DNA of 22,871 bases, from IMG/VR virus record IMGVR_UViG_3300024520_000518, positions 1 through 22,871 of that record. The stretch is one strand, 5' to 3'. Source of the DNA: a virus. This document shows, piece after piece, positions 7,308 to 14,199 of this stretch (its first letter is position 1; each line of letters opens with the position of its first letter). A program made the translations under genes and the position numbers. A model generated the notes under the pieces. It did not search any database. It saw only the letters and a list, made by a program, of their open reading frames with translations, and was not told where the DNA came from.

Positions 7308-7964
7308 ATGCAGTGGCCCACTTTAGTTGTAGATAATTTTTTTACTGATCCCCAGGATATCGTGAAACTATCAACGAGATTAAAATATGTACCCTCTCCT
7401 GATAATTCATGGCCTGGTACAAGAACTTTGCCTCTCCATGAAGTAGATAACCAATTCTTTCTGTGGTCAACTCGAAAGATTATAGCTCTCCTTTATCCTA
7501 CTCAAATAATGAGTGATGAGGGGTTAAAGTGGAAAGCAAATCAATATTTTCAACGAGTGCCTTATAATGTCTATGGAGACGAAGGTTGGATACATAGAGA
7601 CACCAAGTATGAGTTCACCGTAATTATTTATTTAAGTGATCATCCTCAAAGTGGAACTTGTTTGTACGAAGGAAAATATTTTAATACTGACTCTGAATAT
7701 TTGGAGGAGAAAAAAAGATTTTATAAAGATTTAAAAGACCCCAAACGTATGGAAAAATATAGAGATAAATCTAATTCTAAATTTCGTAAAAAAATTGAAT
7801 TATTTTCTAATTTTAATAGACTAGTTTTATTTGATGGAAGTACCTGGCATGCGTCCAGAAATGCTGATAAAAGTAAGAGTGACAGGCTCACCTTAATTAC
7901 ATTTTTTGGTACTGTAACAGGTAAAGGTCTGCGGTATCCACTTCCTCAAATGAGGAGAATTTAG
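7308..7964 (+). CDS. DUF6445-like 2OG-Fe(II) oxygenase-fold protein
   Basis: This 218-residue protein opens with TLVVDNFFTDPQDIVKL, the usual start of the DUF6445 type (NFY-x-DP, then PGTRT at 36-40). It carries the metal triad of a double-stranded beta-helix oxygenase: H96-R97-D98 in GWIHRDTKYEF, followed by FTVIIYLS, and a distal H181 in LVLFDGSTWHAS. R193, 12 residues later in DRLTLITFF, is the expected 2-oxoglutarate-binding arginine. A Lys/Arg-rich insertion (about 130-162) separates the halves. It starts two bases after the previous stop with no visible Shine-Dalgarno, so translation is probably coupled. The substrate is unknown. Confidence 0.8.
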   Translation: MQWPTLVVDNFFTDPQDIVKLSTRLKYVPSPDNSWPGTRTLPLHEVDNQFFLWSTRKIIALLYPTQIMSDEGLKWKANQYFQRVPYNVYGDEGWIHRDTKYEFTVIIYLSDHPQSGTCLYEGKYFNTDSEYLEEKKRFYKDLKDPKRMEKYRDKSNSKFRKKIELFSNFNRLVLFDGSTWHASRNADKSKSDRLTLITFFGTVTGKGLRYPLPQMRRI

Positions 7965-7967
7965 ATT

Positions 7968-8612
7968 ATGAATTTAACACATCACTATTGGTATTTTCAA
8001 TCTGTCATTCCCCCTAGAATTTGTGATATGATTATACAATATGGGAAATCAGAAAAGAAAAAAGAAGTCATTGCCATTACTGGAAATCAAGGTCGAAATA
8101 GAAATTTAGATAAGAACCCTTTGACCAAAGATGAAATAAAAGATTTGAAAAAGAAAAGAGATTCTAATGTTGTGTGGATGAGTGACCCATGGCTTTACAA
8201 AGAAATTCACCCTTATGTTTATCGCGCTAACGCAAATTCAGGTTGGAATTTTGATTGGGATTGGTCCGAACCATGTCAATTTACTAAATATAAAAAAGGA
8301 CAATATTATGATTGGCATTTTGATGGCTGGGATAAAACTTATACTGAAAAGGGGCCAACTAAGGGAAAGATTAGAAAGCTCTCTATGACAGTAACTTTAT
8401 CAGATCCTAAGACATATAAAGGGGGAGAATTAGAATTTGATTTGAGAAAGAATGATCCGGATAAAGAATCACAGCCTATTGTATGTAAAGAAATTTTACC
8501 CAAAGGATCTGTTGTTGTGTTTCCAAGTTTTGTATGGCATAGAGTTAAACCCGTAACGAAAGGAGTAAGGTATAGTCTAGTAGTATGGCATCTAGGCTTT
8601 CCGTTTAAATAA
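7968..8612 (+). CDS. Prolyl 4-hydroxylase-type 2OG-Fe(II) oxygenase
   Basis: This 214-residue protein has the full set of motifs of the P4Hc / 2OG-FeII_Oxy_3 group. It starts HYWYFQSVIPPRICDMII, has H117-x-D119 in YDWHFDGWD, a core strand KLSMTVTLSDP and GGELEF, then a segment containing VVFPSFVWHRVKP with distal H191, and R201 in GVRYSLVVWHLG for 2-oxoglutarate. It closely resembles PKHD-type hydroxylases seen in cyanophages. Members hydroxylate peptidyl proline or other side chains, but this one's substrate is not known. GAGGAG at 7952-7957 serves the start. It is the most confidently catalytic member of the block. Confidence 0.9.
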   Translation: MNLTHHYWYFQSVIPPRICDMIIQYGKSEKKKEVIAITGNQGRNRNLDKNPLTKDEIKDLKKKRDSNVVWMSDPWLYKEIHPYVYRANANSGWNFDWDWSEPCQFTKYKKGQYYDWHFDGWDKTYTEKGPTKGKIRKLSMTVTLSDPKTYKGGELEFDLRKNDPDKESQPIVCKEILPKGSVVVFPSFVWHRVKPVTKGVRYSLVVWHLGFPFK

Positions 8613-8613
8613 T

Positions 8614-9327
8614 ATGGAAGGAAGCAATACTCACGTAAAGTTTAATAATGTGACCTATTTCGGTACTCCTGTTTGGACTGCCGACTGTCCTATGTTTGTT
8701 AAACCCATGTTAAAACTAACAGATCGATATTTAAAAAAATCGAGAAAAAAGAATTTACAAGCAGGAATTAAAGAGAGAGATAAATTATTCAAAGCCTCTC
8801 TAGGCGATTTTGCTTTGTCTAACCATTCCGAATCTTTTAATGCTGATCCTGCAGCTAAAGAGTTTGTTGAGTTTGCTGGTGCTAGAAGTTTTCAATTTTT
8901 AGATTGGTGTGGATTTGATTTAAGAAATCACAGTTTACATTTTACGGAATGTTGGGTTCAAGAATTTTCACACAAAGGAGGAGGTAATCATAATACTCAT
9001 ACACATTGGAATCAGCATGTCACAGGGTTTTTCTTTTTAAAAGCGAGTAAGCGAACTTCGATGCCTGTTTTACATGATCCCCGACCTGGAGCTCTGATGA
9101 CTAAGCTTCCTCAAAAAGATCCAAGTAAAATTAGTTTTGGTAATGAAGCGGTTCATTATAACGTTAAACCTGGAACAATGGTTATTATTCCTGGCTATAC
9201 TCCCCATCAATATCCTGTCGATATGGGATTAGAGCCTTTTCGATTTATTCATTGGAATATACAAGTTGTTCCATCCCATATATCTCGGGCAGATAGCATG
9301 AAAAAAGATGAACCTCCAAAAAAATAA
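8614..9327 (+). CDS. 2OG-FeII_Oxy_5-like oxygenase, His-rich active site
   Basis: This 237-residue protein matches the pattern of the 2OG-FeII_Oxy_5 group: ECWVQEFSHKGGG, then H129-T-H131 followed by WNQHVTGFFFLK, which aligns with the family's HiHpgawLSGvYY. HDPRPGA (154-160) and GTMVIIPGYTPHQYPV with distal H198 follow, then R210 in FRFIHWNIQ. The active-site loop is unusually histidine-dense (H126, H129, H131, H135). The N-terminal 100 residues are helical and basic. The start lies one base after the previous stop with no clear ribosome site. Its last 20 bases overlap the next gene, so those two are coupled. Substrate unknown. Confidence 0.75.
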   Translation: MEGSNTHVKFNNVTYFGTPVWTADCPMFVKPMLKLTDRYLKKSRKKNLQAGIKERDKLFKASLGDFALSNHSESFNADPAAKEFVEFAGARSFQFLDWCGFDLRNHSLHFTECWVQEFSHKGGGNHNTHTHWNQHVTGFFFLKASKRTSMPVLHDPRPGALMTKLPQKDPSKISFGNEAVHYNVKPGTMVIIPGYTPHQYPVDMGLEPFRFIHWNIQVVPSHISRADSMKKDEPPKK

Positions 9328-9964
9328 ATATTTTTCTACCCCACTAGGGAGAAGATTTCCTGCTGATGGATGGATAGAAACAAAATTAACTAGTGAGGCA
9401 ATGAAATATTTAAAAGAATGTATAAAGAGGAAATCATCTCAAAGTTATAATTCTAACTTAGCGGGTAACATTAGTCATTCATTTAAAATACAAGATAAAG
9501 ATAAGGTGTTTGGTAGGGATGTTTTACCACCCCTTATAGAAATGTATTTTAAAGAGTTTGGCCGACAGGTAGTCCCCAGTATATTAACCCGTAATTGTCC
9601 CTTTGTCCTAGACAATTTGTGGGTTAATTTTCAAAAAAAATATGAATTTAATCCTCCTCATACTCATAAGGGGATCTTTTCTTTTGTAATATGGGTGACC
9701 ATTCCAACTCATCATAAAAAAGAACATGCATTAAAATTTGCCAGCCATTCATACAGGGCTCAAGCCTCTGATTTTCAGTTTACCTATATAAGTTCTTTGG
9801 GAAGACTAGAACATTTTAGTTATCTGCTTTCTCCTAAAGATGAGGGAACTATGTTATTTTTTCCTGCTAAACTTACGCATCAAGTTTTTCCTTTTTACAC
9901 ATCGAATAAAACTAGGGTTAGTATCTCCGGTAACATTGTATTGGATCCGACTAAGCACAAATGA
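9308..9964 (+). CDS. 2OG-FeII_Oxy_5-like oxygenase with LAGNIS motif
   Basis: This 218-residue protein shows NLAGNISHSF (50-59), a segment I associate with a marine group of 2OG-FeII_Oxy_5 proteins. It continues with LWVNFQKKYEFNPPHTHKG, giving H118-x-H120, then FSFVIWVTIP, a GTMLFFPAKLTHQVFPF stretch with distal H191, and R203 in KTRVSISGNIVL. All elements occur in the expected order and spacing. It belongs to the same broad family as the preceding gene but is not a close copy. The ATG lies inside the end of the preceding gene (20-base overlap) and its TGA overlaps the next ATG. Substrate unknown. Confidence 0.8.
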   Translation: MNLQKNKYFSTPLGRRFPADGWIETKLTSEAMKYLKECIKRKSSQSYNSNLAGNISHSFKIQDKDKVFGRDVLPPLIEMYFKEFGRQVVPSILTRNCPFVLDNLWVNFQKKYEFNPPHTHKGIFSFVIWVTIPTHHKKEHALKFASHSYRAQASDFQFTYISSLGRLEHFSYLLSPKDEGTMLFFPAKLTHQVFPFYTSNKTRVSISGNIVLDPTKHK

Positions 9965-10626
9965 GCTTCAAAAAAAATAAATATATTGTAGTAAAAAAAG
10001 CAATCAGTCCTCAACTGGCAAAATTTATCACTCAATATTTTTCATTAAAAAGAAAAGTTTTTAGAACATTGCTGGATAAAAAATATCTTTCTCAGTTTAC
10101 GGAGGAATGGGGAACATGGGGTGACGATGTAGCAGCTACTTCCTATTGCCATTATTCCGATATAGCTATGGAAACTTTATTGACTTGGGTTCAACCCATC
10201 ATGGAAAAAGAGACAGGTTTCAAGTTACACCCCACCTATACTTATACAAGATTTTATCAAAAAGGAGACGAATTAGTAAGACATAAAGATCGGTTTAGTT
10301 GTGAAATATCCACTACGTTAAGATTAGGGGGAGATAAATGGCCCATCTATTTAAGTCCATATGAAAATGTTGGAAGAGTAGATGGAAAAAAACTAACAAA
10401 CCGGAGTGAGGCTAAAGGAGTAAGCATAGATTTAAATCTAGGGGATCTGTTGGTTTATTCTGGATGTGAATTGGAACACTGGAGAGAGCCTTTTCAAGGG
10501 GAGAGTTGTCTTCAAGTTTTTTTACACTATAATAAAGCTAATTCTAAAGAAGCAAAAGAAAATGAATTTGACACCCGTCCTCATTTAGGTCTTCCTGCTT
10601 GGTTTAAAAAGAGACTTTCATCTTAA
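9961..10626 (+). CDS. 2OG-Fe(II) oxygenase-like protein with altered co-substrate site
   Basis: This 221-residue protein has H108-K-D110 in YQKGDELVRHKDRF, followed by EISTTLRLGG, and a distal H173 in GDLLVYSGCELEHWREPF. The closing strand is CLQVFLHYN. In the four preceding enzymes an arginine sits 10-12 residues after the distal histidine; here that place holds Q185. R175, directly beside the histidine, may substitute, or the fold may bind a different co-substrate. I recall related marine phage proteins with the same HWR...QVFLHYN pattern, so this looks like a subfamily feature rather than decay. It starts in an ATGA overlap and is the last gene of the block. Confidence 0.75.
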   Translation: MSFKKNKYIVVKKAISPQLAKFITQYFSLKRKVFRTLLDKKYLSQFTEEWGTWGDDVAATSYCHYSDIAMETLLTWVQPIMEKETGFKLHPTYTYTRFYQKGDELVRHKDRFSCEISTTLRLGGDKWPIYLSPYENVGRVDGKKLTNRSEAKGVSIDLNLGDLLVYSGCELEHWREPFQGESCLQVFLHYNKANSKEAKENEFDTRPHLGLPAWFKKRLSS

Positions 10627-10631
10627 AATTT

Positions 10632-10653
10632 CCTATGCTATATAGCAAATAGG
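10632..10653 (+). promoter_or_regulatory. Palindromic hairpin covering the next ribosome site
   Basis: CCTA (10632-10635) can pair with TAGG (10650-10653), and inside lies the perfect 12-base palindrome TGCTATATAGCA (10636-10647), leaving an AA bulge. The 3' arm overlaps the only Shine-Dalgarno-like sequence (AGGA, 10651-10654) of the gene at 10662. The structure could hide that site, act as a weak terminator without a T-run, or be a protein-binding operator. It sits in the 35-base gap at the end of the oxygenase block. Confidence 0.35.
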
Positions 10654-10661
10654 ATAAAATT

Positions 10662-11045
10662 ATGTTATTTGGCGATTCAACATGGGCCGGAGCCGCATGG
10701 GCTTCCCAAGCTCTCGAAGTTACTTACACTAGTGTTACAGTTAACGTTACTAACGTACCGATTACGCTTGGGGTTAATGATGTATCAGTTCAGGTTAGTG
10801 TATATCCTGCTGTTACTAATGTTCCTGTTACGCTTACCGTTAATGATGTAACCGTCGTTGTACAAGTAGATGTAGATGTTACAGGAGTAAGCTTGAATGT
10901 CCTTCCAAATGATGTTACTGTGACGGGAAGTGCATTGGTTAATGCAACTCAAGTGCCAGTAACGTTAACGGTCAATGATGGCGCCGCTTATGGGTGGACA
11001 GAAGTCGACTCTTCAAATACAACAACTTGGATTAGGGTACATTAA
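10662..11045 (+). CDS. Beta-repeat virion protein with four 22-residue units
   Basis: This 127-residue protein opens MLFGDSTWAGAAWASQ, an entry I know from small marine phage tail proteins (G-x-S/T-x-W...). From residue 29 it consists of four 22-residue units built on V-T-x-VPVTLTVNDV, the last incomplete; the ND pair recurs at the same place in each. It ends in YGWTEVDSSNTTTWIRV. Valine makes up much of the repeat region, so a stacked-beta or fibrous fold is likely. The role is unknown; its place between the oxygenase block and the collar fibre suggests a tail component. AGGA at 10651-10654 is its ribosome site. Confidence 0.7.
   Translation: MLFGDSTWAGAAWASQALEVTYTSVTVNVTNVPITLGVNDVSVQVSVYPAVTNVPVTLTVNDVTVVVQVDVDVTGVSLNVLPNDVTVTGSALVNATQVPVTLTVNDGAAYGWTEVDSSNTTTWIRVH
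10746..10982 (+). repeat. Four in-frame 66-base direct repeats
   Basis: Units begin at 10746, 10812, 10878 and 10944, exactly 66 bases apart. Units 1, 2 and 4 share VPITL/VPVTL plus VND at protein level; unit 3 is more diverged (VSLNVLPND). At DNA level units 1 and 2 are the most alike. Divergence between copies argues that they are old and maintained at protein level rather than a recent slippage expansion. Confidence 0.85.
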
Positions 11046-12265
11046 TGGCATCGTCATATACAACAAATTTAGGAATTGAATCAATCACAACAGGAGAACA
11101 GTCAGGATCCTGGGGTACAACCAGTAATTATAACTGGAATATTATAGACAGAATTAGAGGCTACAAATCTGTAGCGATCACAGGAACCACTCATACTTTA
11201 TTAGTACAGGCCAGCTCTCCCGTCGATGGAGCTAGTCATACTGAAGATGGGAATTATCCTGTTATTAAATTTACAGGATCCTCTGGGGATCCTACCGTTA
11301 CCATTAGTCCGAATACGGCTAATACATCTTACATCTTTATTAATGGTACAGGAAATACCATTACCTTTACCCAAGGATCAGGAGGAAATGTTTCTTTACA
11401 AAATGGCAAAGCAGCTCAATTTTATTTTGATGGAGCAGGTTCTGGAGCTGCAGCAGTAAGAGGATTAGATAATTTAGAAATTGCTACTTTAGAATGCACA
11501 GGTAATGCTGCCGTGGATGGAACCTTAACGGTTACCGGAGCCACAACACTAAGTACTGTTTTAGGAATTGCAAGTGGGGGGACAGGTTTAACATCCTTTA
11601 CGGCTGGGGATTTAATGTATGCCACAGCTTCTACTACAATTGCTAAATTAGGAATTGGATCCGCAGGTCAATTTCTTAAAACCAATGCAGGGGCCACGGC
11701 ACCCGCGTGGTCAACCGAAACAGATTTATGTCCTGTGGGATCTATAATTATGTATGGAGCTGCAGCGGCACCAACCAATTGGGTATTATGTGATGGGTCC
11801 GCCATCAATCGAACAACTTACGCAGATTTATTTACAGCCATTGGTACTACTTACGGATCTGGAGATGGTTCTTTAACTTTTAATGTTCCCAATTTACAGG
11901 GAGTATTTCCTATCGGTTATGATGGAGGAAGTAGTTATGCACTAGCAGCAACAGGAGGAGCAACCACTGATACTCCAACATTGAGCGGAACAAATGCAGG
12001 TACAACTTTAACCTCTTCACAAATTCCTGCCCATACCCATGGAGGCGTGACAACTGGATGGCCTAGTGGATCATGGACCGGAGGAACGGGAGCAGTTCAA
12101 ACAGCTATTGATGCTTCAGGTTTAAGTGTAGCGAGTGGTTCAGTTAATTTAAGTTTAGAAAATACGGGAGGAGGCAGTTCGCATACCCACACTTGGACTG
12201 GAACTTCATCCGCTGTAGATACCATCCCTCCTTATTTAGTTGTTAATTATATTATTAAAACTTAA
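11045..12265 (+). CDS. Tail collar-domain fibre protein
   Basis: This 406-residue protein starts with a widespread fibre N-terminus (TNLGIESITTGEQSGSWG, from residue 7), which probably attaches to the virion. Near 176-222 it has the fibre linker ASGGTGLTSFTAGDLMYA, then LGIGSAGQFL. Residues 229-290 form a Phage Tail Collar domain (CPVGSIIMYGAAAAPTNW, CDGSAINRTTYADLF, VPNLQG). The C-terminal part contains H330-T-H332 and H380-T-H382, the His-x-His pairs that hold metal ions in trimeric short and long tail fibres, and closes with IPPYLVVNYIIKT. It overlaps the previous stop as TAATG. A host-recognition fibre is the likely role. Confidence 0.9.
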   Translation: MASSYTTNLGIESITTGEQSGSWGTTSNYNWNIIDRIRGYKSVAITGTTHTLLVQASSPVDGASHTEDGNYPVIKFTGSSGDPTVTISPNTANTSYIFINGTGNTITFTQGSGGNVSLQNGKAAQFYFDGAGSGAAAVRGLDNLEIATLECTGNAAVDGTLTVTGATTLSTVLGIASGGTGLTSFTAGDLMYATASTTIAKLGIGSAGQFLKTNAGATAPAWSTETDLCPVGSIIMYGAAAAPTNWVLCDGSAINRTTYADLFTAIGTTYGSGDGSLTFNVPNLQGVFPIGYDGGSSYALAATGGATTDTPTLSGTNAGTTLTSSQIPAHTHGGVTTGWPSGSWTGGTGAVQTAIDASGLSVASGSVNLSLENTGGGSSHTHTWTGTSSAVDTIPPYLVVNYIIKT

Positions 12266-12273
12266 GGAGTTTT

Positions 12274-14199
12274 ATGCCTTTAATACAGGTCCCTTTCAAA
12301 CCCGGAATAGATAAACAGCTCACGGAAACGGGAGCTCAAGGACGTTGGATTGATTCTGACAATGTACGTTTTCGTTATGGTCTTCCAGAAAAAATTGGAG
12401 GTTGGACTAAAGTTATAACGAGTGCATTGATTGGAGCTCCACGAGCTCAACAACCTTTTTCTTCTTTAGATTCTGAAAACTTTGATTTTATAGCCACCAA
12501 TAAAAAACAATACATCTATCAGAAAACAGATAACTCTGTTAATGATGTGAGTCCTCAACGATATGGAGCTTATGGAACTACAGCAGTAGCCAAAAGTTTA
12601 ACTTCAGCTTTTGATACTAATGCGACAACTGAGGTGACAGTGAATTGGACTTCTCATGGAGCAGGGGTAGGCGACTTTGTCACTTTTGCATCAGTAACCG
12701 CTCCCACAGGAGTGGGTTATGTGGATTCTGATTTTGAAAAAGAATTTGAAATTCAAACGGTGGCTACTAATAGTTTTACCATTACCATGGCTACAGCTGC
12801 TACAGGAACTATTTCAGGAAATGGATCTGCTACAGCTACCTTATCTATTGTAACCGGAGATGCTATTTCCGTGTTAGGATTTGGTTGGGGTGCAGGACTC
12901 TGGGGACAATCCACATGGGGAACAGCAAGACCTACAACGGTTGAAGTCGATGCGGTGAACTGGACAGCAGACATGTATGGAGAAGATGTTATTGCCTGTC
13001 GTTATCAAGGTGGACTTTATATTTGGGATACCAGTGTTAATAAAGCGAGTATGCTTCCTATGATTAATCTTCTAGATTATAATAGAAGTACTGGAGGTTT
13101 TAGTCGAGGGGTGAATGCGAGTAAGGTTCCTACTAAAAATGGAATTGCTTTAGTTTCAACTCCAGACAGACACTTATGTGTCTTTGGAACTGAAACTACA
13201 ATTGGAACTTCATCCACGTATGATCCTATGTTGATTCGTTTTTCGGATCAAGAAACAATTACCGATTTTGTTATTACTGCTGATAACACAGCAGGGTCCC
13301 AAAGACTTTCTGACGGAACTGAAATCAGAGCCGCAGTTAGATCGAAGGGACAAATCGTTGTATTGACTGATACCTCAGCTCATTCAATGCAATTTATTGG
13401 ACCACCCTACACGTTTGGCTTTCAACAACTTGGAAGACAATGTGGAGTGGTGGGCCAGCATGCAGCGGTTGATGTCGATGGAGTTGTCTATTGGATGAAC
13501 TCTGCAGGTGGATTTTTAGCTTTTGATGGAGCCGTTAAAACACTTCCATGTACGGTAGAGGATTATATTTTTAATGATATTCGTTTAGTTCCTGAAATTT
13601 ATACGGGAGTTAATGCGGATTTTAATGAAGTGAGTTGGTACTATCCAACAGCGGACTCCAATGAAATTAATCGAGTGGTGACTTTTAATTATTTAGAAAA
13701 TGTTTGGTCCGTGGGCACGTTAGCCAGAACAACCTGGGCAGATCAAGGAGCCTTTGATAGACCTTATGCGACAAGCTACGTGGTGGATGATACGAGCGCC
13801 TCTACTCCAACGGTGCAGGGAGTCACAGCGGGACGAGGTTATCTTTACGCTCAAGAAACAGGGAACAGTGACAATGGTTCTACCATGACAGCCAGTTTAA
13901 CTTCCGGAGATTTTACTTTAGATGGATCCGGAAATGATTTACTTTCCATGTCACGATTCATTCCAGATTTTAAAGCTTTAAGCGGTGACATTGATGTTAC
14001 AATTCAACTGAGAGATTATCCGGGTGATGCTAAAGCAGGTAGTCCTTTAGGTCCGTTTACCGTGGACTCAACAACAACGTATGTAAGTACCAGAGCGAGA
14101 GGAAGACAGGTCGCTTTAAAATTAAATAGTAGTGGAGTTAATGACAGTTGGAGATTTGGAACGTTTAGAGCTGGGATACAACCTAGCGGGAGAAGATAA
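12274..14199 (+). CDS. P22 gp10-like tail hub / DNA stabilisation protein
   Basis: This 641-residue protein most likely forms the hub below the connector. The N-terminal block (KPGIDKQLTETGAQGRW at 9-25, FRYGLPEKIGGW at 33-44) is typical of marine phage proteins annotated as packaged DNA stabilisation protein. Mid-region FGWGAGLWGQSTWGTARP is a hallmark of the same group. The pattern VGQHAAVDVDGVVYWMN, LAFDGAVK and the C-terminal RARGRQVALKLNSSG parallels the P22 gp10 order (ISN..., RRIGRIRKNVGFKL) and suits a beta-propeller. AAGGAG at 12264-12269 gives a strong start. Gene order gp4-like to gp10-like fits P22-type assembly, with fibre and oxygenase genes inserted between. The gp10 link is from memory. 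Confidence 0.75.
   Translation: MPLIQVPFKPGIDKQLTETGAQGRWIDSDNVRFRYGLPEKIGGWTKVITSALIGAPRAQQPFSSLDSENFDFIATNKKQYIYQKTDNSVNDVSPQRYGAYGTTAVAKSLTSAFDTNATTEVTVNWTSHGAGVGDFVTFASVTAPTGVGYVDSDFEKEFEIQTVATNSFTITMATAATGTISGNGSATATLSIVTGDAISVLGFGWGAGLWGQSTWGTARPTTVEVDAVNWTADMYGEDVIACRYQGGLYIWDTSVNKASMLPMINLLDYNRSTGGFSRGVNASKVPTKNGIALVSTPDRHLCVFGTETTIGTSSTYDPMLIRFSDQETITDFVITADNTAGSQRLSDGTEIRAAVRSKGQIVVLTDTSAHSMQFIGPPYTFGFQQLGRQCGVVGQHAAVDVDGVVYWMNSAGGFLAFDGAVKTLPCTVEDYIFNDIRLVPEIYTGVNADFNEVSWYYPTADSNEINRVVTFNYLENVWSVGTLARTTWADQGAFDRPYATSYVVDDTSASTPTVQGVTAGRGYLYAQETGNSDNGSTMTASLTSGDFTLDGSGNDLLSMSRFIPDFKALSGDIDVTIQLRDYPGDAKAGSPLGPFTVDSTTTYVSTRARGRQVALKLNSSGVNDSWRFGTFRAGIQPSGRR

Noticed and set aside
9318-9324. 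Seven-A slippery heptamer in the correct register just before the stop of the gene at 8614-9327, suggesting a -1 frameshift fusion with the next oxygenase
   Set aside because: The next gene lies in the +1 frame relative to this one; a -1 slip leads to a stop within a few codons. A simple 20-base gene overlap explains the site.
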